Below, one piece after another: positions 12,366 to 22,699 of a stretch of DNA of 64,000 nucleotides. This DNA comes from Eutreptiella sp. 'Long Island Sound 2002' (taxonomy: Eukaryota > Euglenozoa > Euglenophyceae > Eutreptiales > Eutreptiaceae). The notes under the pieces were generated by a model, which saw only the letters and a list, made by a program, of their open reading frames with translations, did not search any database and was not told the DNA's origin. Each line of letters begins with the position of its first letter. Positions within the stretch are counted from its first letter, which is position 1. The position numbers were made by a program, and so were the translations under genes. The stretch covers positions 60,670,604 through 60,734,603 of the forward strand of contig OZ038387.1 in NCBI GenBank assembly GCA_964036045.1, read 5' to 3'.

Positions 12366-12744
12366 ACCGAGCCGGGTCTCCCAGTGGAGGTTTTACAACC
12401 CACTTGAGGCTCCAGGGTGAGAAACGTGCTTTAGCAGCAGCAAGCAGCAGCAGCAGGCACAAAATTTTTTTTTGGGACACTGTGGCTCAAAACCGGCATG
12501 TAAGCAGCTCAAAACGACCACGGAGCTAATGCACATCACTTGAAACAAGTTCATGTGATTTTGAGCCATCTCCTCTGTTGGATGGACAATTTGGTGTCCA
12601 AAAATGCTCACTTTCAGCCTGTTTTCATGATGATCATCCTGAAAAGGACGATCGCCAGTGTGTCACGTAGGTGTCTCCAATGAGGGCCGTTCTTCTCGCA
12701 CAGCGATTTTGTGTGCAATGAGCAAAACTAGGACCCAGCTCGGT
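12366..12744. mobile_element. 379-bp non-autonomous TIR element (MITE-like), copy A
   Basis: The left end ACCGAGCCGGGTC and right end GACCCAGCTCGGT form terminal inverted repeats of 13 bp with one mismatch. The internal sequence holds a GCAGCAAGCAGCAG-type block near the left end and is alignable along its length with copy B at 61633-62011, which is also exactly 379 bp. No open frame of note is present, so movement would depend on a transposase encoded elsewhere. No clear target-site duplication was found. Confidence 0.75.
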
Positions 12745-15303
12745 CCTCATTCTAAGTCATGATTGCAAAAGCATGACGGAACATGTATGAAAATATTCCA
12801 AGATGAAAGGAAAATGGAGGGAAATGTGAGGGAAATTGTGAAAACTGCAACATTTTGAGACACTGATTCCTATTTGCCGGTTTTTGTGGCGGCTCAGCAA
12901 CTTTCCTTCGGGCTCCGAAATTAAAATCTTTGGAAAATTGGCACCAGGAGTCTCTGGGAATGCAGAGGCTTAGGAGCATTTGGGGTGTAGTAATAGGGGT
13001 CCCGGTATTACCAAAACTTGGCACTGCGTGTGCACTGGCCAACAGAGGTGTCCCCACAAACAACCAGGCAATGGCACAAACGCAGCCTGGAATGCATGTG
13101 CGTTTGTTTCATTTTCACAATTCAATTCCATTGCTGCACGTGCAACAAATGTCACCTGCGTGGGACATGGTGCTTTTCCAAAAATGCAAATGCTTCGACT
13201 GGGACTTAACAGAAACAAGTTGGTCTGTCGATTCCATGGTGCCCAAACTCACAGAGACAGCACAGGACAGGGTGCTGCCCTTGCTTAGGGCGAGAGTATC
13301 CGGATTTGTTCACATGTATTGAATTGGAGGACGCCCTCCACTTCGCGATAAGGAATGTGGGCTGCTTTGCAGGCGTCCCAGGGGCCTTGGACAGCCTGCT
13401 TTGCAGGCGTGCCGGGGCGTTTGCCAGGTGCCTCGGACTGCACCCTTTGCAGGCACGCAGGCTAACAGCCAGACTGGAACGGTGCGGCCACAGCTCACAT
13501 TCGGAGGATTTTGCCTCCATGGCGTCACTCCCTTACTGGCACCAGCACCCCTCCCTTTCGGCCGCGCCGCCATAAACTCAGCCCACGCCTGGCTCACGAC
13601 ATTCATCGTCCGCAGTTGAGTGAAGTATTGAGGCCTATATCCTCCACCCGGTGCCAAATCCCTGCGCCTCAGCAGGGCTCCATCGGGGGTACAAGAATAA
13701 AATAGTAGTGCGGGGGTCATGTACTTGGACCGTCTGCCGCAGTTGGGGTTTACAGGAATGGGGGACAAGGGCTGCGGCCTTTGCGTAAGGCGCAGTCAAA
13801 AGCGCTGCGAGCCATGGTTACCTGAAGCAGCCAGTTGATGGGAGGATCTGGTATGAGAGATGGGGTTTACTGGGGTCGGTCAAGTTCAGCGGCATTAAGG
13901 CCCAAAGAAACCGACCCAAGAATGGCTTCCCCGTATGGCAATGAAAAACCAGGCAGCGCATGGTGGCGGGGACAATGAATGGTAATCAGCAGTGTATGTG
14001 GCGCGTGAAGGTGTGAGGAGGTGAGGTGTCGCTGTGTTAGAGGCTGATGCCATCTTCCTGGACAGTCAGGACTCCTGCGAAGGCTGCTGCGCCAGCAACA
14101 TGGGAGGGGGTGACTTGAATGGGGATGATAGGCCTCGATAGGAATCAGGCCTCGAATTCGCAGCCTCGCGTCAGGCGAACGAAGTAGTCAAGCGATTGGA
14201 CTGTGGACACTGAAACCCCGCTTGCAGACTGTCCGAGGTGGTCAAAGCATCGAAGAATGTGTGGTGCCAGAACGCCAGCCTTCAACTGCATTTGGTTCAA
14301 GCAATGAGCTCTCAGCACAGCGTTGGTGAGACATCCAGGCCGATGAACAGATGTGGAGGGTGCGCTTCGCGTGCAAATGGCCTGGCCCCTGGGACGGTTC
14401 TGGGGCACAACGTGGGCGTCAACAGCCGCAGGTCGACAATCGGTCAACACGGGTCAAGACAGCCTTTGCTTCAGGGTTGCAAAGGCCAGTAATTTTCAGA
14501 TATCCGCGTGCGCTTGCTTCCAGAGCCCCTAACCCGTCGGGGGTAAGTTAACACACAGACCACAACCCTAACACCCGCGCGGAAACGTGGTGGCCTTGGC
14601 CTCCACTTTTTGATGGTTGGGCGTGTGGTCAAAATAGTGAGGTTTTAACACGAACGGGGACGTTGATGACAGTAAAGGGTCAGCTGAAGATGAGGTACTG
14701 AATGTTGAGAGACGCAGGGCTCTTGCCTTTGGCAAGCCGTGTGTGTGAACGTGCGAGGAAGTGGGTTGAGCTGTCAGAAGGGGACCCGAAAGAAACTTCA
14801 ATCGGTCGGGTTTCAGAATATGGTGGCACCGGCATCCGGCCCAAGAATGGCTTCCCTGAATGGCAATCTAAAAACGGGTGTTCGCGGACCTCTTGTTGAA
14901 AAAGCGTCCAGGTGCTGTGTCACAAAAGTGTGGTGCCATTCAGAGGAGGACTGCCATGGGTCGTGTCCAGTGTTACCGAATCGGAGAACAATTGGCCATG
15001 GCTTGGCGGTGCACAAAGCGTGCACACTACGTCCATACACCACAGTGTGCCATCCACATTCCTGTAAGCCCACATTCCTGTAGGCCGACAGTCCTGTAAG
15101 CCCACAAACCTGTATGCAGAAGCCTTGAGACGGATCCACATTCCATGTCCTGTCACCCCGAGCTTCGTGTGGGGAAGGCCCGTGACCCCGAGCTTCGTGG
15201 GGGGGAGGCCGGTGGACACTGGGAGTCAGACAGAAATGTATTAAACAAACACCCGGAAACGTCGGCAGACGGCCGCGAGATCTTCGTGTCCGCATGGAGG
15301 TTG
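12745..15303. other. no supported gene
   Basis: Moderately G+C-rich sequence. One 152-codon minus-strand frame (13310-13768) crosses three imperfect copies of a CTTTGCAGGCGT motif but has no recognisable domain. Two small tandem repeats occur near 15057-15210. Nothing else could be assigned. Confidence 0.4.
15057..15207. repeat. two small tandem repeats (16 bp x 4 and about 31 bp x 2)
   Basis: At 15057-15116 a CCACATTCCTGTAAGC-like unit repeats about four times with substitutions. At 15157-15207 a unit containing ACCCCGAGCTTCGTG is present twice. Both lie just downstream of the carrier gene. Confidence 0.6.
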
Positions 15304-16736
15304 TCAGCTCTTCATCTTCATGTGGGCTGGTAATGCATTAAGATAGTCCATGCACAGGAGCGTGACCGTCGAGTACCACGTGGAACGCAGCAACTTTGCA
15401 CCGAGAGAGGTGTAGAAGCCTTTGACGCCGTGGCTTTGGAATACGGCACGCGCGGCAGCAACGATGCCTGGCTGTTTGCCACTTCCTGCCATCTGCGCTT
15501 GGGTCTTCAGCATGTCGATGGGGGTGTGAAGAGACGCAGACATACAACCGGTGGCAACCGCCACCCCGATCTTGTGCCCCAATGGCACGGGGTATTGCAC
15601 GACCTTCCCCTCGATGACTTCGCTGTTGCACCATTCCGCAGCTTCCTTGAATTTTTGATACCCGACCAAATACGCACACCATGACATCATCTGAGGAAGT
15701 GGGTTGGTCAGTGCGCGCAACTTTCAGGATGCTGCTCAAACTGCGGAGATCCAACTGGCGCACAGCAAACCGCATGTTCATGTCCGAACTCTGCTGATGA
15801 GCATGGGCCCCCATCAACAGGGTCCCTTCACCGTCCAGGTCGGTCAGCGTGGATGTCTCCATGCCGAACCGCGGTGGTCAACTCGCCCCAGGTAGCCCAA
15901 TAACATTGTTGAAGGGGGGGGGGGGGTCTCGACGGGGTGCACCGTGTCGGAAACAATTGAACTCGCGGTGCACTTTTCATGCAGTGACGTATGCAACGCT
16001 TGGGGTAGGTCCTTTAGCACCGGGCAAAACTCTCGGGGCGCATGCCTCTGCGCAGATTGTTGTCATTGCACCTTGGTGCCGATCCTTGTGCCTCCGTGTA
16101 TAGGCACCAGCAGGACAACACACAACAGGTACATATATAGGTGCAAGTACGGGCACAGACACAAGCACGCCGGCAGCATGAGCACGGGAACGGGAACAGG
16201 CAAGCACAGGCGGTGAAAGATGAGGCAACCTGCTTCATGAAGACTCTTGACCAGCCACGGAATAGAAGCCCAAAACCCTCCTCCTTGACGACTTCCAGCA
16301 TGTGCGACCTACCTTTCCATCCGGAAGTCATGTCACGCACTTTGATGCTTTCGAGTGGGCATACAAACAACGTCGTGTCCAAAAACGCGGCACTGAAGCC
16401 CACTAGCCCTGAAAAAGCCCCAGGATTGGTATGCCGGAATTGCGGGCCGAGCAAGGCTTCACAGCCCTTAAAGCAGGCCCCGTTTAAGCCCCACCGCGTG
16501 GCGGCCTTGAGTGAGCCTTGGACCACATTCCAATGAATTCCGCGGTACAACTCGCGAACCCCGCCTTTGTTGACGAGGGAAGTGGTGGTCTGTCGGAAAG
16601 TGCGCAACGATAAGTTGCTCTGTTGCTCGATTTTGATGCGATCCAAGACATGCCCCAAGGTCATGATCTCGAAGCACTGGGTCATCATGCCGCAGGAAAA
16701 CGTCCGTAGTAACGAGGGGTCTACTGCACTAGACAT
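15304..16736 (-). CDS. mitochondrial carrier family protein (SLC25), two exons
   Basis: Exon 1 runs 16736-16230 and exon 2 15690-15304, split by a 539-bp phase-0 intron (AAGCAG|GTTGCC to CTTCCTCAG|ATGATG). The joined product is 297 residues, the usual carrier length. It has the threefold repeat: signature PLESIK at 127-132 and PIDMLK at 226-231, while the first repeat has VLDRIK (about 30-35), with Val in place of the helix-kinking Pro. The second and third repeats keep the usual G-rich ends of the odd and even helices. The order of motifs (TLGHVLDRIK, GVRELYRGI, FVCPLESIK, GVKGFYTSLG) reminds me of the YHM2-type citrate/oxoglutarate carriers of the inner mitochondrial membrane, but the substrate is not proven. 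The ATG at 16736 is preferred; one 60 bp upstream is also in frame. The intron holds a poly-G run. Confidence 0.9.
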
Positions 16737-16796
16737 ATTGTTTAGTAGGTAGGGCTGGATGAAGGCATCATGTAGGTGCAACACATTGCGAGGCAA

Positions 16797-18790
16797 GCGA
16801 GCAAAGGCTCAACCGCTAGCTCACAATGGAACATAACGGCATTCGACCCAACAATCCCAAAACCGAACGAGAAGTGGCCATTGCGCGTGCTACCCTCTCC
16901 CCATGTTGTCTAAGCAACGGTAAATGGCCAAACCGTGTCGCTCGCGTGCCGTGTGCATGGTTGCACGTGTAGTGGATGCGTAGGGGACTTGAAACGGGTT
17001 GGCATATACCACAAGACATGATGAGAGGGACACACGGTTTGCCACGTAATTCCACGTTGAGCTTCACACGCTCTCAAATGTAATTTTTTGTGTCAAGCTA
17101 CGTCGCATCTTGCAGTTGCCCTTTGCAAAACCCTTTTCTGCAATTTGCATGTTAGAGAGGTGCGTGTTTGGTTGGTGCCGGTCATCACCGGTCATCACCA
17201 AGATGCAGCTTGGGTGTCCGTTGTCGCACAAATGGTCCATTGGTGAGGAAACGAGCGGTGTCGTCCTTGGCCCCGGGGGCGTTGCTTGGGAAAGGAGGGG
17301 TACGGGTAAATGAACGAAAGTTAGCATTTTCAACTCCCGAATTGCGAATTGCCCAATTCTCATGTTGCATTGTCACGAGAATTGCACTAGCAAGATGACT
17401 TTGAGTTCATCCCCGTGTGAAACCCTAAGGTTGAACGGGTTTTCCCCTTGAGGGTCGACGACACATGAATGCAAGACAAGGAGAGCTACAAAAAGAGCAC
17501 GTTAGCCCACAAGGCGAAGGAGGAGGCCGAGGCCAAGGCTATGAAGCTCGAAGAACCATATTCAAGGACACGTCAACAAGCACAAGTTTTAGAGAGATGT
17601 AACGTTGTTACATTGCAGTGTCGTAGTGTGGGCACCTCAATGCGCTTGTGGCGCATGGGCGGGATCACATTAATGCCCATGACGTTCGTGCCGACACTCG
17701 GCATGCATTTTCAAATTGGTTCGCACAACAAATTGTGGGGTGTGCCGATGATTGCATCGCGCCAAGTTGGATTTGTATCATCCATGTGGGCGCGTCACTA
17801 AAAGGTCCGAGCTTCTAGGCCATTTTGGGCCAGCCCTATTTTCACCAAAACGCCGGTTTGGCACGGATGGTATGGTTGAAGGTGATGGTATTGTTAAGAT
17901 CATTTGGAAACATATCCCCGAAGTTTTCGAAGTGTAGAGTTACCCTCCCCAACTTGCATCCAAATGTTGAGCAAGGATCGTGCACATACCATCTTCATGC
18001 TTGGTGGACATCGCGACGCTGTGTGCGTCATCAAACGTGTGAATGAATGAAAGCATGACCCTTTTATGCACGTTTGATATGGGGAGCCACAACAAACACA
18101 TGGGTACAACACAAGTTTCGGTACATTAGCGCATCAATTTCGAAGGACACTTTTTGGTCATACCAGTGACCAACCATCTTGCACAAACGCAAGCAAGTGC
18201 AAAACGTGCATTTGCAAATCACCACCGCTGTGATGTTCGAGGCGAATAGCAAAAGCCAAGGCACGCGGAGGCTTAGCCATGGAGAAATCTTCCAATGGTA
18301 AGTCACGCAAACTTGTCAACAAATCATGGTGATGATGAAAGCAAACACATACGTAGAGGTAGGCGGCGCATTGCAAAGGTGCGTTCGGTTGTAGTTTGCA
18401 ACATGTGCATGTGTGGATGTGTGCAAAATTATTTTGCTCAGGTATTGCGAAGTAAGGTGTTAGTGCCTTCATGACATCCCTTTGGAAACGGGCTGGCCCA
18501 GCTGCTTGCTCACGTACTTTACGATGGAAAACCGAGGTTGCCTACGGTGAAAATATCGTTAAAACAGTATATTAATGGTTTCCCAAAAGGCTTTACTTAA
18601 TACTTATTACTTTTTTTCTTTAATTCATCCAGAGGCGTCCTTACTTATTACGTATTTTTTAATGGTCTCGATTGTCCCTTACTTAATATGACACATACAA
18701 GCAGAAAGACACGAGCACAAAACATGGTCCCATCTGATTGCCGAATCGATGTGCCGAAGAGTGCTAAGTGTCCTTAACTGGGACCTTTGT
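16797..18790. other. mostly non-coding, one weak candidate
   Basis: Apart from a half hairpin element at about 16906-16935 (TTGTCTAAGCAACGGTAAATGG, related to 10684) and the weak frame at 17469-17801, no supported feature was seen. The right end is A+T-rich with repeated TTACTTATTAC motifs. Confidence 0.4.
17469..17801 (+). CDS. weak candidate: Lys/Glu-rich start, unknown
   Basis: A 110-codon frame starts with an ATG and a charged, helix-prone stretch (KESYKKST, then KAKEEAEAKAMKLEE) that could be a coiled coil. The rest is ordinary in composition and shows no domain. It could be the remains of a mobile-element protein or chance. Confidence 0.15.
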   Translation: MQDKESYKKSTLAHKAKEEAEAKAMKLEEPYSRTRQQAQVLERCNVVTLQCRSVGTSMRLWRMGGITLMPMTFVPTLGMHFQIGSHNKLWGVPMIASRQVGFVSSMWARH

Positions 18791-19226
18791 CTACCGCCCT
18801 CCCCGAGTGGTGTAGGTGTTGATATGGAAGCATTCATCCATCTGATCCGGGATATGAGTGTCATCCTCACCCTCCTCATCTGGATCAGGTTCCTCTTCCT
18901 CTTCAGCCACCTCCAACTCTCTTAGCATGTCATCATACATGGCGTCATTCTCATCCTCTCCCAATTCCTGAGACGCATCAGACTCATCATCATCGTAAAC
19001 ATCATTATCCTGAGAGCGAGAGGCCTTGCGCGCACGAGCAGGGTTAAGAACTGTCTGAATAAGGATTCCATCAACTACGAAATCCTTGCTCTTTCCACCT
19101 TTCACAACAAACAACTTCCCCTCCCTTTGCAAGGCACGTGCGTTATCATACAAGGCATCTCTCTCATCAACAGCTTCTTGGGAATCCGGCCAACAAACTG
19201 AAATACCGGATTGCACCCAACCGTCA
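18791..19226 (-). CDS. terminal exon of an unknown protein with a strongly acidic tail
   Basis: The frame opens at an acceptor (AATGCACTCAG|T, 19226) and runs to a stop at 18791, about 144 residues. The first half (DGWVQSGISVCW, later GKLFVVKGGKSKDFVVDG) looks like folded protein. The second half is very rich in Asp and Glu (DDDESD, EEEEEPDPDEEGEDD), as in histone-, chromatin- or RNA-associated proteins. An ATG at 19249 could alternatively start it. No family is recognised and no upstream exon was joined. Sustained, biased composition over 430 bp argues for real coding. Confidence 0.4.
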
Positions 19227-19299
19227 CTGAGTGCATTTTGCTTTAACATGGGACCAAATGCTCAATGATGCACTACAAAATCTCGTCGAAAACGAAAAA

Positions 19300-21375
19300 T
19301 GTTTTCTTGCTGCGCAAACACATACCTTCAGTTCCGTTCCGTGCCGCTGCGCCGAATGTCGCTGTTCTATCGCCATTACTGAATCACGATGACTGAAGTT
19401 TTAATAGCCTCAGACGCCCATTACTCAGTTTATTTTACTGAATTTTAATGATTCAGCGGTGGGTCCGGATTACTGTTACTGAATTAACTTTATTTTTTAC
19501 GGTATCAAACAACTCAAAGTTCAATTTTTTCAATTTTCAAGCACATGATGACAAGATTCTTCATCCTGTCATTCTATTTCTGCACTGTCAACTGTTGAGC
19601 TGCTGGCAATTGGAAGTTCAGCATGAAAGCGCGAGCGGCCTGCATAATTATTCGACCATCCCCAGTTCACCCACGCCCATCCACTAGTGCACCAGGCGGA
19701 CATACTGTGTTCTCGAGTACAGAAACGAAAAATCGTAAGGGAGTGGCATATTTGTATATAGTGGGACATTCTGTATTCTCCTATGGGTTTGATTTCCCCC
19801 ATCGTCGATGAAAAACCAAATCTTCGAGATTTGTGGGCGATGGAACCTGCAAGCCTGTCCTGCAACCCTGGTCTCTCCCTGAATAAGGGATCACTAGTGG
19901 TGTGGGCACCCATTCCAATGGGTCAGGCTTTGTAGAGTCCTTCTTGGAACCTACAAGCCTATCCTGCAATATGTCGGTTTTATGGCTGTGAATTTTCCGT
20001 CCCATCGACCCCTTCCAAAGGAGTACATCACGGCCACACAGGCCATAGAGTTCATTCGTCAGCATGGCTTCTGTGGCCTTGCCGACGAGGAGCCAATGGA
20101 AAGCCAGCACGCGACTTTGCACCGGTTGTGGCTTCGCTGCCGCTGGTAGTGCTGCAAGTACCGCGCCATTGCAGTTCGAGTTTGCTTACGCTCAGTCCAT
20201 GTGCGCAACAACACAAGAATTCTTGTGGCGTCGGCTGCCCCAGCTTTGTAGGGCATTTAAGCCGGCCTGAAATGGTGCATTTCTCCCATCTTGTCATTTC
20301 ACCGGACCTCAGTTGTTGCAAATATGCCTTCCTGTGTCTCGATTGTCTACCCATGTGCTCCATTGTGTGTGTCCATGCCTGTTTTCTTCCTCCTCTGCCC
20401 TGCAATTGTGGTCATTTTAAAGTAGAGTGGCTCCATGTGGTTCACAATTACTCCACATGTGATTTCCGATGGAGGGAGGCTTTTTCCCTAAGAGGGGCCC
20501 ACACCTCAACCACCAAAATCTGCCACCAAAAGACACCCAGACCCAAAGGTAATGTGGGACAAAGTGTTTTTGGGGCCTATGGGTGGTCTCAAAGCCAAAG
20601 GACCTTCGTCCTACATTAACTATAGTATGTCTCCCAAACCCTAGGTTGGTGAGGTAGTGCATCAATGGTAATGGACAGTCCTGCCCATCGGCACAGTAAA
20701 AACAAACACCTAAACTGACAGCAATAGCCTAGTAAAAAGGGTGGGAGGTGCTGCCAATTCAGTTCGAGCTCTCAGACGTCAACGACTTAGCTTTGCTGAC
20801 CTTTAAAAACATCTACGCAATTCGGCGCTCTTTGGGTACCTTTGTGGACTTTCACACCCCTTCAAGTTGTGCATGAATGGCCGCTGCCTAACCCATCAAA
20901 TTACACTTTCAAATTAAAAAAAAAGGTATATTTTTGTTTTCTAAACAGCAATTTAACTGCATTTTGCGTGCACTTATCCAATATCAGGATAGTTTCTCAT
21001 GACAAGTAGTCAGAATGGATCACATGCACGTGTCCCTCGAGCGAGCTAGGCGGTTTGCTGTCTAATAGTTACTAAGTAGCAATTCGTCATGTCGTCGCAT
21101 AGTACCACACACAACTTTTTTTCCGTATGTGCTCCGCATGCAACCAAAGGTGCAGGTGTGCACCCTACTAACAATTGAACCCTTCTCGTATTGTATGGCA
21201 TGTAATAGACATTTTTCTGTCGCCAAAAGCACATTAGATGTTTAAGAATCATCATTTTATAATATTGTATTTGTTATTGTTGCGTGAGGCTGCACAATGC
21301 TATGCAATATTGGCACTTTCAAAATTTAGAACAGTGTTAATCTTGCAATACAGATGCGGACGTATTGCATTACAG
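19300..21375. other. no firmly supported gene
   Basis: This region lies upstream of the seven-exon gene. A small frame beginning at an ATG at 20324 encodes a hydrophobic peptide (PVFFLLCPAIVVILK) ending at a possible donor and might be a 5' exon of that gene, but no phase test was possible. Direct repeats of about 25 bp (GGAACCTGCAAGCCTGTCCTGC) lie near 19844 and 19948. Confidence 0.3.
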
Positions 21376-22683
21376 ATGGCCTGCTTTATACCGTTCTGGT
21401 ATCAAATGATGCTATATGTATCTCTTACCAATAACATCACTCATGCAACGTTGCGTTGTAGTTGTTGTACGCGTAAGCTTGGGTACCATTTCTCTAGAGA
21501 AATATTGATTTGCAGGCCTCACTGTGCATCAACCCACGTACACATTACTTACTACTAAAAGTTCACGCCTTTTTCTCTAAACAAAGATGAGATTAATGTT
21601 TTGACACCAACTTTCGCACTACTTTGTGATGTACATGCCGAAGAGATTTGATTGTCCCACATGTTCAATATGTATCATGAAAGACATAACACATCCGCAC
21701 CAAATGTGTGCATGTGCCTAGGGCATCTTTATTGGCCCCCCGTGATAACAGTCCCCTGGCCGAAGGCCATCAAGTTTTGTACTGTCATTCATCATCGTTT
21801 CCCTGACCTCTATCTTTGCTTTCCCACGTGTTCCCTTTTGCAGGCATGGTCCTAAGCTACGGGTACACCTTCCCGTCCGTGGTCCTGGCAGTTTTTTCCC
21901 AAAAGTAAAATTTTGGCACTGCCGCGTTGCACCGTTTTGCAGGTACCGTTATCTTCATAATTGTTTAAAAGTGTGATTTCACTTTGCCTTTAGTTTTGAT
22001 TTTGAAGAAAGATACCAATTTTACCTGCTGGACCCCACAATGCCTTTTGCGACACGCGGGGACCAGACTCTGCGCGCAACAGCTCGCGATTCCGCCTACT
22101 ACTTATTGCTGGATCTGCGAGATCCCGTTGATGAATTTCCGGATCTCGGCGGTGGTTCGATTCCCTATGGGAGGGATTATGTGATAACCTGACATTTGTT
22201 GCTCTTTGTAGCTTTGTGATTGCTACGTTCCTCTTGGGCATGTACTTCCTACCCGTGGCCGTCGTTTTAAGTGGGAGGGTGAAGCATGCCACAACTCTAC
22301 CCTGGCATATTGCCCCTAAGGGATCATTATATGGCCCTATATATGGGACTATTGTATATTATATTCCATTTCATTGTTAGGAACATAGGATGTGGGATAG
22401 ATAAGGCTATCTTGGATCTTTTGTAGTTGTATGAATTAGTGGATGATAGGGTGTATTTCACATATGTGCATGTCGAGTATTTCATTGGCTATGTGTATCA
22501 CATCTGTTTGCAGGATACTTCTCAGTCAACACAATCGTTATGTCTTCTTTGCCAAGCAATGTTGTAGCCCATGCCACTGCGACCTCTGCTCCTGACCCTA
22601 TGGTCTGGTTTCACCTGCATATTGCTACAACCTTGGGTACTGCTACGTTTTTCCTTCTAAGCATGCTAGGCCTCAAGCCGTGA
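21376..22683 (+). CDS. seven-exon gene, unrecognised, probably membrane-associated protein
   Basis: Exons 21376-21417, 21516-21537, 21722-21778, 21844-21904, 21994-22180, 22212-22278 and 22514-22683 each sit between plausible AG acceptors and GT donors, and every junction keeps the reading frame. The last five are the strongest: TTTTGCAG, TTGCCTTTAG, CTTTGTAG and TGTTTGCAG acceptors all match in phase. The product (about 200 residues as far as seen) has an N-terminal hydrophobic part (SYGYTFPSVVLAVF), a soluble middle rich in Asp and Arg (FDFEERYQFYLLDP, DLRDPVDEFPDLGGGS), and a C-terminal hydrophobic helix (IATTLGTATFFLLSMLGLKP) ending at TGA. AATAAA overlaps the stop codon. The family is not recognised. 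The first two exons are short and less sure, and more 5' exons may exist. Confidence 0.55.
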
Positions 22684-22699
22684 ATAAAAATGACTTTTG

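Noticed and set aside
13310-13768. 152-codon minus-strand frame
   Set aside because: Considered as a retroelement ORF1, but there is no zinc knuckle, coiled coil or nearby polymerase, and it overlaps internal CTTTGCAGGCGT repeats.
22120-22195. GGTTCGATTCCC suggestive of a tRNA T-arm
   Set aside because: No acceptor or anticodon stem could be folded around it, and it lies inside a coding exon of the plus-strand gene at 21376-22683.
22212-22380. Hydrophobic frame (FVIATFLLGMYFLPVAVVL) at the sixth exon of the 21-22 kb gene
   Set aside because: Attractive as a membrane helix, but its phase does not fit either neighbouring exon, whereas the alternative frame matches both.
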